Shown in pieces: positions 16,142-25,208 of a stretch of 64,000 bases of DNA (position 1 is its first letter; each line of letters starts with the position of its first letter). Origin of the DNA: Mycolicibacterium porcinum (lineage in GTDB: Bacteria > Actinomycetota > Actinomycetes > Mycobacteriales > Mycobacteriaceae); assembly GCA_002086835.1 (NCBI GenBank), contig MVIG01000001.1, positions 372,001 through 436,000 of the forward strand. The letters run 5' to 3'. The notes under the pieces are model-generated. The model did not search any database. It was given only the letters and a program-made list of their open reading frames with translations, and was not told the DNA's origin. The position numbers and the translations under genes were made by a program.

Positions 16142-17878
16142 ATGAAGCCTGACTACGACGTCTTGGTGATCGGTTCTGGATTTGGCGGCAGCGTGAGTGC
16201 GCTACGGCTGACGGAGAAGGGCTATCGAGTCGGTGTACTCGAAGCAGGCCAGCGGTTCACGGACGCGGACTTCGCCAAGACCTCGTGGGATCTGCGCAAG
16301 TTTCTGTGGGCGCCGCAGTTGGGCATGTACGGCATCCAGCGCATCCACCTGCTGCGCAACGTGATGATCCTGGCCGGTGCTGGTGTGGGCGGTGGATCGC
16401 TGAACTACGCCAACACCCTCTACGTGCCGCCGGACCCGTTCTTCAACGACCCGCAGTGGAAGGACATCACCGACTGGCGGGCCGAGCTGATGCCGCATTA
16501 CGACCAGGCTCAGCGGATGCTCGGGGTGGTGAAGAACCCGACCTTCACCGATGCGGACCGCATCGTCAAAGAGGTCGCCGACGACATGGGCTGCGGCGAC
16601 ACCTTCGTCTCGACGCCGGTCGGGGTGTTCTTCGGCCTCGACGGCGAGATGACGCCGGGCAAGACCGTGCCGGACCCGTTCTTCGGCGGGGTCGGTCCGG
16701 CCCGCACCGGGTGCATCGAGTGCGGGGAGTGCATGACCGGTTGTCGGCACGGCGCCAAGAACACGCTCGTCAAGAACTATCTCGGGCTCGCGGAATCGGC
16801 TGGGGCCCAGGTACATCCGATGACCACGGTGACGAATTTCGAGCAGCGCGCCGACGGCCTGTGGGAGGTCACCACCGTCCGTACCGGCAGCAAGCTGCGT
16901 CGTCGCCGCAAGACGTTCACCGCGACCCACCTGATCCTGGCAGCGGGGACGTACAACACCCAGAAGCTGCTGTTCAAGATGCGCGACACCGGACAGCTCA
17001 ACAAGCTCTCGTCCAAACTCGGCGTGCTGACCCGCACCAACTCCGAGTCCATCGTGGGCGCCCAGACCCTCACCGTCTCGCCGGATCTGGATCTCACCCA
17101 TGGTGTGGCCATCACGTCCTCGGTGCATCCCACCGCCGACACTCACGTCGAGCCGGTGCGCTACGGCAAGGGTTCCAATGCGATGGGGCTGCTGCAGACG
17201 CTGATGACCGACGGCACGGGCCCGCAGGGCACGGATGTGCCGCGTTGGCGGCAGTTCCTGGATCAGGGCCGGGAGCGGCCGGCGCTGCTGATCCGGCTGC
17301 TGAATCCGGCGCGCTGGAGTGAACGGACGGTCATCGCCCTGGTGATGCAGCACCTGGACAACTCGATCACCACCTTCACCAAGCGCGGGCCCGGCGGCAA
17401 GCGGATCATGACGTCCAAACAGGGCCACGGCGAGCCGAATCCGACATGGATCCCGGTGGGCAACGAGTTCACCAGGCGGATGGCGGAGAAGGTCGACGGG
17501 GTCGCGGGCGGTACCTGGGGCGAGCTGTTCAACATCCCGCTCACCGCGCACTTCCTGGGTGGGGCGGCCATCGGCGACAGTGCCGAGCGCGGCGTCATCG
17601 ATCCGTACCAGCGCGTCTACAACTACCCGACCCTGTACGTCATGGACGGTGCCGCGATCTCGGCGAACCTCGGGGTGAATCCGTCGCTGTCGATCACGGC
17701 CCAGGCGGAACGTGCGGCGTCGTTGTGGCCCAACAAGGGGCAGGACGACCAGCGTCCGGCGCAGAATGAGCCGTACCGGAAGCTGGCGCCGATCGCGCCT
17801 GAGCATCCCGTGGTGCCTGCCGAGGCGCCCGCCGGGCTGCGGCGCCTGCCGATCGAGCCGGTCAACTCGGGCGGTTAA
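16142..17878 (+). CDS. choD: GMC oxidoreductase annotated as cholesterol oxidase ChoD
   Basis: A 578-residue flavoprotein. The FAD-binding GSGFGGS lies at residues 11-17, and [14 protein letters not shown] follows near 78-92. The C-terminal half has the GMC-type [16 protein letters not shown] motif. Four cysteines in C191-x2-C194-x2-C197-x3-C201 ([12 protein letters not shown]) look like an iron-sulfur ligand set, which classical secreted cholesterol oxidases lack. No signal peptide is present. It follows guaB2-guaB3 as in M. tuberculosis (Rv3409c). Whether it oxidises cholesterol in vivo is debated for the family. The 159-nt gap before it probably carries its own promoter. Confidence 0.93.
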   Translation: MKPDYDVLVIGSGFGGSVSALRLTEKGYRVGVLEAGQRFTDADFAKTSWDLRKFLWAPQLGMYGIQRIHLLRNVMILAGAGVGGGSLNYANTLYVPPDPFFNDPQWKDITDWRAELMPHYDQAQRMLGVVKNPTFTDADRIVKEVADDMGCGDTFVSTPVGVFFGLDGEMTPGKTVPDPFFGGVGPARTGCIECGECMTGCRHGAKNTLVKNYLGLAESAGAQVHPMTTVTNFEQRADGLWEVTTVRTGSKLRRRRKTFTATHLILAAGTYNTQKLLFKMRDTGQLNKLSSKLGVLTRTNSESIVGAQTLTVSPDLDLTHGVAITSSVHPTADTHVEPVRYGKGSNAMGLLQTLMTDGTGPQGTDVPRWRQFLDQGRERPALLIRLLNPARWSERTVIALVMQHLDNSITTFTKRGPGGKRIMTSKQGHGEPNPTWIPVGNEFTRRMAEKVDGVAGGTWGELFNIPLTAHFLGGAAIGDSAERGVIDPYQRVYNYPTLYVMDGAAISANLGVNPSLSITAQAERAASLWPNKGQDDQRPAQNEPYRKLAPIAPEHPVVPAEAPAGLRRLPIEPVNSGG

Positions 17879-17945
17879 CTCCCGCCCCGTTCCGGGTATC
17901 CCACCCTCGCCGGGCGGCGAGGTCCGGCAGGGAGGGGTGTGGCGT

Positions 17946-18605
17946 ATGCGGAAGGCGTTCCACGACGAGTTGACGGCGCTGTGCACTCAACTCGCCGAGA
18001 TGTGCGAGCTGGCGGTGAGCGCGATGCAGCGGGCCAACGCGGCCCTGCTGGAGTCCGATCTGTCGCTGGCCGAGCAGGTTATCGCCGACCACGAACACAT
18101 CGCCGCCTACAACCGTCGCATCGAGGAGTCGGCGTTTCGGCTGCTGGTCCTGCAGCAACCGGTGGCCGGCGAATTGCGCACCATCGTCGGGTCGATGCAC
18201 ATCGCTGCCGATATCGACCGGATGGGCGCGCTCGCGGTGCATGTCGCCGACATCTCCCGGTTGCGTCATCCCGAGTGCGCGCTGCCGGACGAGGTGCGCG
18301 CGAGCTTCGCCGATATGGGATCGCAGGCGGTGCGGTTGGCGCAGACGGCGCAGGAGGTTCTGGTGTCACGCGATCCGGACGCCGCCGCCCGCCTGCGCGA
18401 TGAGGACGACGCCGTCGACGCCGAGCATCGTCACCTGTTTACCCTGCTGCTGGACCGTCAGTGGGAGGACGGGGTGTGTTCGGCTGTCGACGTCGCCCTG
18501 TTGGGCCGCTACTACGAGCGGTACGCCGACCATGCGGTCGAGATCGGCAGCCGGGTGATCTTCGAGGCCACCGGCGGGCGGCCGCTGCACAAGAAACTGG
18601 CGTGA
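17946..18605 (+). CDS. PhoU-type phosphate signalling regulator
   Basis: A 219-residue protein with two PhoU three-helix repeats. The start at 17946 follows AGGGAGGGG at 17928-17936. Hallmark segments are the paired [34 protein letters not shown] and the later [22 protein letters not shown], whose acidic and His residues sit where PhoU proteins bind metal. PhoU links the Pst phosphate transporter to the SenX3-RegX3-type histidine kinase and represses the phosphate-starvation response. No pst genes are near, so this is a detached paralogue like the PhoY proteins of M. tuberculosis. It lies 67 nt after choD and may be in the same transcript. Confidence 0.85.
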   Translation: MRKAFHDELTALCTQLAEMCELAVSAMQRANAALLESDLSLAEQVIADHEHIAAYNRRIEESAFRLLVLQQPVAGELRTIVGSMHIAADIDRMGALAVHVADISRLRHPECALPDEVRASFADMGSQAVRLAQTAQEVLVSRDPDAAARLRDEDDAVDAEHRHLFTLLLDRQWEDGVCSAVDVALLGRYYERYADHAVEIGSRVIFEATGGRPLHKKLA

Positions 18606-18608
18606 CCG

Positions 18609-19223
18609 CTATCGCGCGGTGACGGGGGAGGATTCCAGCAGCGCGGTGAACAGCCGGGTGAGGGTATCGATATCGACGGTCCCCGGTTGCAGCACTTCCT
18701 CGGTGGCGATGCCGGAGATGATGGTGACCACCAGTTGGGCGAGCGCCGCCAGCTGGTGGCCGGGCAGGCTCGTCCCGGCTTGTTCGACGATGTGTAGGGC
18801 CTGATCAGCCGCCGCCCGCCGACGGGCCACCAGCCGTTCGCGCAGCTGAGGATCACGAATGGCGCGCAGCCAGTACTCGATCAGCACGATCTGGTACTCG
18901 GTCTGGTCGTGTATCGAATCGAGCGTCGACCGGCTCAACGCGGCGGCGATGGTGGCGGTGTCGCCTTGGCCACTGTCGAGCGCGGTGGCGATGAGGGCTC
19001 CGCGACTCTCGAACTGCCGGTCCAACAGTGCCAGGAACAACTCGTCCTTGGATTCGAAGTTGGAATACACCGCCCCTTTGGTGAATCCCGCGGCGTGACC
19101 GATGGCGTCGATGGTGGCGCCGGCGAATCCCTCGGCCGCGAAAACCTTGAGTGCTGCGTCGAGGATCCGGTCACGCACCTCGTCACGGGTGGGCCGGGTG
19201 CGGGTGGGTTTGACAGCCGACAT
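18609..19223 (-). CDS. TetR/AcrR family regulator of the exporter-like operon
   Basis: A 204-residue TetR protein starting at the ATG at 19223; longer upstream readings are not supported. The HTH is textbook (ILDAALKVFAAEGFAGATIDAIGHAAGFTKGAVYSNFESKDELF). The C-terminal domain is helical with no recognisable ligand pocket. It is divergent from the degenerate ATPase/YhgE operon, and two ATAC-type palindromes lie in the 58-nt gap, so it probably represses both itself and the operon. Its 3' end converges with the phoU-like gene, 3 nt apart. Confidence 0.88.
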   Translation of the reverse strand: MSAVKPTRTRPTRDEVRDRILDAALKVFAAEGFAGATIDAIGHAAGFTKGAVYSNFESKDELFLALLDRQFESRGALIATALDSGQGDTATIAAALSRSTLDSIHDQTEYQIVLIEYWLRAIRDPQLRERLVARRRAAADQALHIVEQAGTSLPGHQLAALAQLVVTIISGIATEEVLQPGTVDIDTLTRLFTALLESSPVTAR

Positions 19224-19233
19224 GACCAACACA

Positions 19234-19269
19234 ATACTCGCTAGTATCGTATGGATACCAGTGAGTATC
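19234..19269. promoter_or_regulatory. Two TetR-type palindromes (ATACT-N4-AGTAT and GATAC-N6-GTATC)
   Basis: Inverted repeats at 19234-19247 and 19254-19269 share the half-site GTAT/ATAC; an extra CGTAT lies between them at 19248-19252. They fill the gap between divergent TetR and exporter genes, so they are likely the operator. Confidence 0.7.
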
Positions 19270-19281
19270 GAAAGGTCGGAG

Positions 19282-20016
19282 ATGGAAGACAGGGACGACG
19301 CCGGGGACACCCAGGTGCCGGAGGGGGATGACGCGGCTGAGGCGCCCGAGGAGGACGACGCGCCAGTCGTGCCGCAGATCACCACGGCCGGGCTGGGGGT
19401 GGACGGCGAGCATGGGCCGCTGTTCTCGGACATCGACCTCGAGCTCACACCGGGATTCCACGCCATCCAGATGCCCGGCGGATGGGGGCAGACCGCGCTG
19501 CTGCTGACACTGGCCGGACGGCTCAAACCCACCCACGGCACGGTGACGGTCTGCGGTGAGACGGACCCGAAAGCGATCCGGCGCCACTGTGCGATCGCAG
19601 CCTTCGCCGACATCGATGAGCTGGAGGACTCGGTCACCGTCCAGACGGTGCTCGCCGAGCAGCGTCGCTGGCTGGCCCCGTGGTACCGGCGGGTGCCGAT
19701 CGAGGCCGGCGAATCCGCCATGCGCGAGGTCTTCGGCGAGTTGACGCCGCCCGCACCTGAGACCTACATCAGCGAACTGTCCGATCTCGACCTGTTCCTG
19801 CTGAAGGTCACCCTCGCGCTGTTCTCGAATCGCCCGATCCTGGTGGTCGGCGATCTCGAACAGGTCAGGGACAACTCGCGCCGGGCGATCGCGATCGACC
19901 GACTCGCTGCCGTCGCCACCGCGCGCAGCGTCGTTGTCGGCGTGACCAATCCGCTCGGTGACGAGGCGCCCGACCACGGTCTGCACGACCACCGCATTCT
20001 GACCGGAAAGGAATGA
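19282..20016 (+). CDS. Degenerate ABC-type ATP-binding protein
   Basis: A 244-residue protein with the strand order of an ABC ATPase but altered motifs. The Walker A position reads PGGWGQTALL, lacking the G-K-[ST]. The signature reads SELSDLDLFLLK instead of LSGGQ. The Walker B strand RPILVVGDLEQV keeps one Asp but lacks the D-E pair. An acidic, disordered head covers residues 1-33. It probably does not hydrolyse ATP in the normal way. The start at 19282 follows GAAAGG and AGGTCGGAG. It overlaps the YhgE/Pip membrane gene by ATGA and is divergent from its TetR regulator. A structural or regulatory partner for the membrane protein is the best guess. Confidence 0.8.
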   Translation: MEDRDDAGDTQVPEGDDAAEAPEEDDAPVVPQITTAGLGVDGEHGPLFSDIDLELTPGFHAIQMPGGWGQTALLLTLAGRLKPTHGTVTVCGETDPKAIRRHCAIAAFADIDELEDSVTVQTVLAEQRRWLAPWYRRVPIEAGESAMREVFGELTPPAPETYISELSDLDLFLLKVTLALFSNRPILVVGDLEQVRDNSRRAIAIDRLAAVATARSVVVGVTNPLGDEAPDHGLHDHRILTGKE

Positions 20017-22043
20017 GAACCGTGAAAAGTTCTCGCGCAAACGGTTTTTCACGGCTTGATCGTCTTCGCGCAAGCGGCTCATCCCCGGCAGCCGGGCTCG
20101 CCTTCGGCTCGGAAATCAAACGCTTCGGCCGCAGCCGGATGACCCGCGCCGCCATCGTGGTGCTGATGCTGCTGCCGCTCGTGTACGGCGCGCTGTACCT
20201 GTGGGCGTACTGGGACCCGTTCGGGCAGGTCGACAAAATGCCGGTGGCACTGGTCAATTCGGACCGGGGCGCGGTGGTTTCGGGGCAACACATCAATGTC
20301 GGCTCCGAGATCGCCAAGAGCCTCACCGACGACGCCAGCCTGAACTGGCATGTGGTGGATGACGACGAGGCACGTCAAGGTGTCGAGCACGGCCAGTACT
20401 ACTTCATGCTCGAACTGCCTGCCGATTTCAGCGAGGCGATCGCGTCGCCGCTGACCGGTAACCCCAAGCAGGCCAACCTGAATGCGGTCTACAACGACGC
20501 CAACAACTACATCTCGTCAAACATCGGTCGCACCGCGATCGACCAGGTGCTGAATGCGGTGTCGACGCGGATCTCGGGCCAGGCCGTGAATCAGGTGCTC
20601 TCGGTCGTGGTCAGCTCCGGTGCCGGGATCAAGCAGGCCGCTGACGGTGCAGCCCAACTCGCCGACGGCGCAGTGAAAGTCGACGACGGTGCCGGTGAGC
20701 TGGCGACGGGGCTGCACAGCGCCCGGTCCGGTTCGGCCCAGTTGGCCACCGGAGCCAAGCAGCTCTCGGACGGGATCACCAAGGCCACCGATCCGCTGGT
20801 CGCAGTGACGTCCGCACTCTCGAAGGTCGGTGGCGACACCCAGAAACTCGAGGACGGCACCACTGCGCTGCGGCAGGCCAATGATCAGATCGGTGCCATC
20901 ACCGGGGCGCAGGATTCCGCTGCGGCGGCGTTGACCTCGGTGATCGATCAACTGTCGGCCAGCCCGGATCCGATTGCCAACAACGCGGCAGGAACGCTGC
21001 GGGGCGTCCAGGGCGATCTGCGGGCTCACCAGTTCACCCCGCAGATCCGGCAGCAGCTCACCGATGCGGAGAACGCGGCCATCTCGATGACGTCGTCGCT
21101 GCGCAACCCGGGCAGCCCGCTGAACACCGCGCTCGATCAGGTGGGCAGCAAGAACTCAGACCTCAATGCCAAGCTGAACCAGCTGCGCAGCGGTGCCCAA
21201 CAGCTGGCTTCGGGCAACGCCGAATTGGCCAGTGGGATAGCCAAACTCGACACCGGCGCCGGACAGCTGAAATCGGGTACCGCACAACTGCGGTCCGGGT
21301 CGGCCGAGCTGGCGACCAAGCTCGCCGACGGTGCCGGCCAGGTGCCGGATTGGACACCCGCGCAGAAGGCGGCGATCGCCGACACCATCGGTGGCCCTGT
21401 TCACCTGCAGAACTCGGCTGAGAACGCCGCACCCAACTTCGGTACGGGGATGGCGCCGTTCTTCATCACGCTCGCGCTGTTCTTCGGTGCGCTCGTGCTG
21501 TGGATGGTGTTGCGTCCGTTGCAGAACCGACCGATCGCCGCGGAGGTGCTGGCGATCCGCGTGGTGCTCGCCAGCTATCTGCCCGCCGCGGTGATCGGCC
21601 TGTTCCAGGCGCTCATCCTGTACTGCGTGGTGCGCTTCGCCCTCGGTATGGAGGTGGCCCATCCGGTCGCGATGCTGGGCTTCATGATGCTGGTGTCCTG
21701 CACCTTCGTCGCCGCGACGCAGGCGATCAACGCCTTCGTCGGCCCTGCGGTGGGACGGGTGCTCCTGATGGCCCTGCTCATGCTCCAACTGGTCAGCGCC
21801 GGCGGCATGTACCCGGTGGAGACCACGTCACGGCCGTTCCAGGTGTTCCACAACTATGACCCGATGACCTACGGCGTCAACGGATTACGCCAGCTCATCC
21901 TCGGCGGGATCGACCATCGGCTCTGGCAGGCGATCGTCACGCTGCTGGTGATCTGGATCGGTGCGCTGACCATCTCGTCGCTGTCGGCCCGGCGCAACCG
22001 GTTGTGGAACATGACCAGGTTGATGCCCGCCATCAAGATGTGA
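20013..22043 (+). CDS. YhgE/Pip family membrane protein
   Basis: A 676-residue protein. One transmembrane segment lies at about residues 45-66, followed by an extracellular helical domain of some 400 residues and then five or six membrane segments at the C-terminus (ABC-2-like). The extracellular part has repeated G/A-x-x-Q-L-A-x-G units (AAQLADGAVKVDDGAGELAT, then AQQLASGNAELASG), as in the phage-infection-protein family. Such proteins are thought to export peptides, lipids or antibiotics, and some have unknown roles in type VII-like loading. The start overlaps the ATPase-like gene (ATGA); a GTG at 20022 is an alternative with better ribosome spacing. Confidence 0.88.
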   Translation: MRTVKSSRANGFSRLDRLRASGSSPAAGLAFGSEIKRFGRSRMTRAAIVVLMLLPLVYGALYLWAYWDPFGQVDKMPVALVNSDRGAVVSGQHINVGSEIAKSLTDDASLNWHVVDDDEARQGVEHGQYYFMLELPADFSEAIASPLTGNPKQANLNAVYNDANNYISSNIGRTAIDQVLNAVSTRISGQAVNQVLSVVVSSGAGIKQAADGAAQLADGAVKVDDGAGELATGLHSARSGSAQLATGAKQLSDGITKATDPLVAVTSALSKVGGDTQKLEDGTTALRQANDQIGAITGAQDSAAAALTSVIDQLSASPDPIANNAAGTLRGVQGDLRAHQFTPQIRQQLTDAENAAISMTSSLRNPGSPLNTALDQVGSKNSDLNAKLNQLRSGAQQLASGNAELASGIAKLDTGAGQLKSGTAQLRSGSAELATKLADGAGQVPDWTPAQKAAIADTIGGPVHLQNSAENAAPNFGTGMAPFFITLALFFGALVLWMVLRPLQNRPIAAEVLAIRVVLASYLPAAVIGLFQALILYCVVRFALGMEVAHPVAMLGFMMLVSCTFVAATQAINAFVGPAVGRVLLMALLMLQLVSAGGMYPVETTSRPFQVFHNYDPMTYGVNGLRQLILGGIDHRLWQAIVTLLVIWIGALTISSLSARRNRLWNMTRLMPAIKM

Positions 22044-22044
22044 G

Positions 22045-22944
22045 TCAGACCGCCTGGAGCAGTGCGGCATCCGCGAGCGGCCGGCTGGGCTGTCCGTGGA
22101 TGTCGACGGGCACGTCGCCGGCCAGCGTCACACGGTGCATCACCCGGCGCTGGTCGTCGTAGTCGTCGACAGCACGGTGCTGGGTGGCGCGGTTGTCCCA
22201 GATCGCGACGTCTCCGAGGGTCCAGTTCCAGCGAACAGTGTTCTCCGGAGCGGTGATTCGCCGCTGCAGCAACTCCAGCAGGGTGGCGGACTCGTGGCTG
22301 TCGAGGCCGAGGAAACCGCGGGTGAAGTCGCCGGCCACCAGGGTGCGCTCGCCGGTCTCCGGGTGCACCCGCACCACGGGGTGCTCGGTGCGGAAGTCGG
22401 GCTTCTCGAAGGCGGCGCGCATCTGCTGCTGTTCCTCGCTGAGGGCGATGGCCTGTGCCGCGGCGTAGTCGAAGCGGTTGCTGTGGACGGCCCACAGGTT
22501 CTCGGTGAGCGCCTTGAGCGGTGCGGGCAGCCGGTCGTAGGCGGCCGCGGTCGAGGCCCACAGGGTCGATCCGCCGTACTCGGGCAGTGTCACCGCCCGC
22601 AGGATCGAGATGGCGGGGTAGTCCGGCACGAACGTGACGTCGGTGTGCCAGCGCGTGGCCTTGGCGTACTCGGAGTCGAGCGGGGTGATGATCGGCGCGT
22701 CCTGCTGCTTGAGCGCGTGGTGACCGACGGGCTTGCCCAATAGCCGTGCGAAGGCGTGATGCTCCTCATCGGTGAGGTGGTGCTGTCCGCCGAAGAAGAT
22801 CACCTTGTGCTGCAGCAGGGCGCGCCGGATCTCGGCGACGGTGCTCGCGTCGAGGTCCCCGCCCAGCTGGACTCCCTCGATCCGGGCGCCGATGCGGCTG
22901 CCGAGCTTCTTGACGGTGAGGGGAGCGGTGGTGGAAGCAGTCAT
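22045..22944 (-). CDS. Alkylsulfate/taurine-type Fe(II) 2-oxoglutarate dioxygenase (Rv3406-like)
   Basis: A 299-residue TauD/TfdA family enzyme. The start at 22944 follows AAAGGA with 7-8 nt spacing. The iron ligands are H100 and D102 in RWHTDVTF and a distal His in RVMHRVTL; the 2-oxoglutarate Arg lies about ten residues further, near the end of the core. High similarity in my recollection to M. tuberculosis Rv3406 ([19 protein letters not shown]-type block) supports a type II alkyl sulfatase that frees sulfate from alkyl sulfate esters. It is divergent from a TetR gene, the same arrangement as Rv3406/Rv3405c, where the TetR protein represses it. Confidence 0.93.
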   Translation of the reverse strand: MTASTTAPLTVKKLGSRIGARIEGVQLGGDLDASTVAEIRRALLQHKVIFFGGQHHLTDEEHHAFARLLGKPVGHHALKQQDAPIITPLDSEYAKATRWHTDVTFVPDYPAISILRAVTLPEYGGSTLWASTAAAYDRLPAPLKALTENLWAVHSNRFDYAAAQAIALSEEQQQMRAAFEKPDFRTEHPVVRVHPETGERTLVAGDFTRGFLGLDSHESATLLELLQRRITAPENTVRWNWTLGDVAIWDNRATQHRAVDDYDDQRRVMHRVTLAGDVPVDIHGQPSRPLADAALLQAV

Positions 22945-22974
22945 CGGCTTGTCCTTTTCGCTGGTGGGAACAAC

Positions 22975-22992
22975 TGTAGTCAAGTGACTACA
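22975..22992. promoter_or_regulatory. Perfect palindrome TGTAGTCA-AG-TGACTACA
   Basis: Two perfect 8-bp arms around 2 bp, in the 73-bp gap between the divergent dioxygenase and TetR genes. Best candidate operator for the Rv3405c-like repressor; it would block the dioxygenase promoter. Confidence 0.75.
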
Positions 22993-22996
22993 CTTG

Positions 22997-23020
22997 CATG
23001 TGGGCTAGTGTAGCCACATG
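22997..23020. promoter_or_regulatory. Imperfect palindrome overlapping the TetR -10 and start codon
   Basis: CATGTGGGCTA and TAGCCACATG form near-perfect arms with one extra G. The element contains TAGTGT (23006-23011), a TANNNT -10 ending 6 nt before the TetR ATG at 23018. This suggests a leaderless, autorepressed TetR mRNA. Confidence 0.6.
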
Positions 23021-23599
23021 ACTACACCCACGCCACCGGCGAAAGATCCGGCGAACCCGGTGGGCCGGGACGAGGTGGTGGCGGCCGCGCTGTCCGCGGC
23101 GGCCGAGCTGTTCGCCGAGCGCGGGGTGTCAGCCACGTCGATCCGGGACATCGCGTCGCGGTCCAAGGTCAATCACGGGCTGATCTACCGGCATTTCGGC
23201 ACCAAGGAGCAGCTGGTCGGCGCGGTCCTCGATCACCTCGGCGGGCGGCTCACCACTCTGTTGGATGACGGCGGCCCGGCTGACGAGATCGAGCAGAACA
23301 TGGACCTGCACATGCGCGTGATGGCCCGGGCCTTGCTCGACGGTTACCCGATCGGCCGTCTGCAGACCAGGTTTCCGGGTGTCACGAGGCTGCTCGGGCA
23401 GGTCCTGCCTGGGTTCGAAGACGAGCGCAGTGGACGAATCGCGGTCGCCAATGCCGTTGCGCTGCAACTGGGCTGGCGCTTCTTCGAGCCCTTCCTGAAG
23501 TCAGCGACGGGACTGGACTCACTCGGCGAAGAGGACGTGCGCGCTGCGCTGGGTACCGAGATTGCTCGGATCCTGGACCCCGGTGCCGCGGATCACTGA
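23018..23599 (+). CDS. TetR/AcrR family repressor (Rv3405c-like)
   Basis: A 193-residue TetR protein with the [24 protein letters not shown] after an N-terminal Pro/Lys-rich head. The gene has no ribosome site; TAGTGT 6 nt before the ATG suggests leaderless translation. It is divergent from the alkylsulfate dioxygenase, and two palindromes lie between them. In M. tuberculosis Rv3405c represses the neighbouring Rv3406, so this gene most likely does the same. The C-terminal domain ends [16 protein letters not shown]. Its last 7 nt overlap the convergent acetyltransferase gene. Confidence 0.9.
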   Translation: MTTPTPPAKDPANPVGRDEVVAAALSAAAELFAERGVSATSIRDIASRSKVNHGLIYRHFGTKEQLVGAVLDHLGGRLTTLLDDGGPADEIEQNMDLHMRVMARALLDGYPIGRLQTRFPGVTRLLGQVLPGFEDERSGRIAVANAVALQLGWRFFEPFLKSATGLDSLGEEDVRAALGTEIARILDPGAADH

Positions 23600-24159
23600 G
23601 AACGGCACGAGTCGATCGTCTTGATCGCCCGGGCGGGGACTCCGGCGACCAGGGTGCAGGCCGGCACATCGCGAGTGACCACCGCACCGGCAGCGACCAC
23701 GGCTCCCGCACCGATGGTGACCCCTTGCGTAATCGTTGCTCCCGCACCGATCCAGACATCGTCTTCGATGACGATCGGGGCGAGGGAGAGGTACTCGCGG
23801 CGTTCGTCGAGGGGCAGTGGGTGGCCTCCGGTGACGAGATTGACCTTCGGGGCGATCATGACACCGTTGCCGATACGGATGCCGCCCTTGTCCATGAACG
23901 TGCAGCCCTGGTTGACGAAGACGTTCTCGCCGAACGACGTGTTGAGCCCGCACTCGGTGAAGAACGGCGGATAGATCGTCACCGACGCCGGGAGTGCACC
24001 GCCGAACACAACCGAAAGTAGTTCCGCGCGACCTTCGCCGTCGCTGAACGGCAGCACGTTCAGTCGCGACGTCGCGTCGGTCACCCGTTCGACTCGCTCC
24101 ATATGCATTGTGAATTCGGGTGATTGAACGTAGATGAGCTGCTTCTGGCGAGTGGACAT
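23593..24159 (-). CDS. Maltose/galactoside O-acetyltransferase-type enzyme (left-handed beta-helix)
   Basis: A 188-residue acetyl-CoA-dependent acetyltransferase of the NodL/LacA/Maa family; an in-frame ATG at 24195 could add 12 residues. The N-terminal helix pair is followed by hexapeptide repeats ([22 protein letters not shown], then [31 protein letters not shown]), which build the left-handed beta-helix. The catalytic His lies in TGGHPL. The end [12 protein letters not shown] is the family's C-terminal signature. The acceptor is unknown and probably a sugar. It is divergent from the LysR gene 90 nt away, so that regulator may control it. Confidence 0.88.
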   Translation of the reverse strand: MSTRQKQLIYVQSPEFTMHMERVERVTDATSRLNVLPFSDGEGRAELLSVVFGGALPASVTIYPPFFTECGLNTSFGENVFVNQGCTFMDKGGIRIGNGVMIAPKVNLVTGGHPLPLDERREYLSLAPIVIEDDVWIGAGATITQGVTIGAGAVVAAGAVVTRDVPACTLVAGVPARAIKTIDSCRSQ

Positions 24160-24216
24160 GCACCGATCCCACCACTCTGAAGTCGGCGTGATCAAACAAC
24201 TTCACGACCACTCTGA

Positions 24217-24231
24217 ACAACCAATAGTTGT
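24217..24231. promoter_or_regulatory. LysR-type box ACAAC-N5-GTTGT
   Basis: A 15-bp inverted repeat lying 18 nt before the LysR start and between the divergent acetyltransferase and LysR genes. It resembles the T-N11-A dyads bound by LysR proteins. Confidence 0.5.
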
Positions 24232-24248
24232 GAATCTAGGGTGGGAGT

Positions 24249-25178
24249 GTGGACGTGGCGGCGATGCGGACGTTTGTGGCCGTCGCCGAGACGGGCCAGT
24301 TCCAGGCAGCGGCGGACGAACTCGGGATCAGCCAGCAGGCCGCCTCCAAGCGGATCGCGGCGCTGGAGAAACACCTCGGGGTCACGCTCCTGGTGCGGAC
24401 CACCCGCGGCGCGCGGCTGAGCCTGGACGGGCAGGTCTTCCTGCCGCACGCCAAGAAGGTCCTCACCACCGTCGAGCAGGCCGAGCTGGCTGTGCGCCCC
24501 GGCAGCAGGCCCTTGCGCATCGACGTCCTCAACCGGCGCATCGCTCCCGCCCAGACCGTCTACCGGTTCTACCGGTCTCACCCCGAGATGAACCTCGACG
24601 CGGTCACGCTGAGCAACGAGAACGCCGTCGGGGCGGCCCAGGCAGTACTCGAAGGGACGATCGACGCGTCCTTCCGGGCTTTGGCCAAGGGGGACGTTCC
24701 GATCGGGATCAGCGCCGAGCGACTCTTGGATACGCCTCTGGAGCTCATGGTCGGGCCCGGCCACGCATTGGCGAATGTACGACGGGTCAGGCCTGCGGAG
24801 CTGGCCGGCCACCGGATCTGGATCCCGGGGATCAGGCCCGGCACCGAGTGGGCGTCGTTCTACCAGGCGCTGTCTGATGACTTCGGTCTGAGCATCGACG
24901 CGCTCGGCCCCAACTTCGGTGACGAGGCCCTGATGGACGCGCTCGCTGACTCGCGCTCGCTGGCCACGCTCGTCGGACGCGGGGACCGGTACCTGTGGCC
25001 TCATGCCCACGACCTACGGCGCATCCCGTTGCACAACCCGACGCCGGTCTACCCGCACGTGCTGCTGTACCGCACGGGAGACCCGCACCCCGTTCTGGCC
25101 GCGCTGCGCGACCACCTGCGCGTTTCCGGGCCGCCAGCCGCGGACGACGTGTGGACCCCGGCGTGGATGGACCGCTGA
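24249..25178 (+). CDS. LysR family transcriptional regulator
   Basis: A 309-residue LysR-type regulator starting at a GTG at 24249. The winged HTH covers residues 1-60, with FQAAADELGISQQAASKRIAALEKHLG as the DNA-recognition part. The rest is the periplasmic-binding-protein-like co-inducer domain (RIDVLNRRIAPAQTVYRFYRSHPEM and onward). A dyad at 24217-24231 is a candidate autoregulatory site. The nearest divergent gene is the O-acetyltransferase, and the convergent neighbour is catalase. Control of the acetyltransferase is the conservative inference; no evidence links it to peroxide sensing, and it lacks the OxyR Cys pair. Confidence 0.9.
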   Translation: MDVAAMRTFVAVAETGQFQAAADELGISQQAASKRIAALEKHLGVTLLVRTTRGARLSLDGQVFLPHAKKVLTTVEQAELAVRPGSRPLRIDVLNRRIAPAQTVYRFYRSHPEMNLDAVTLSNENAVGAAQAVLEGTIDASFRALAKGDVPIGISAERLLDTPLELMVGPGHALANVRRVRPAELAGHRIWIPGIRPGTEWASFYQALSDDFGLSIDALGPNFGDEALMDALADSRSLATLVGRGDRYLWPHAHDLRRIPLHNPTPVYPHVLLYRTGDPHPVLAALRDHLRVSGPPAADDVWTPAWMDR

Positions 25179-25208
25179 TCAGGCGCGCATCCAACGGTCG
25201 CGCCTGGG

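Noticed and set aside
16202-17986. 594-aa minus-strand frame opposite choD
   Set aside because: Arg/His-rich antisense shadow of a well-supported gene.
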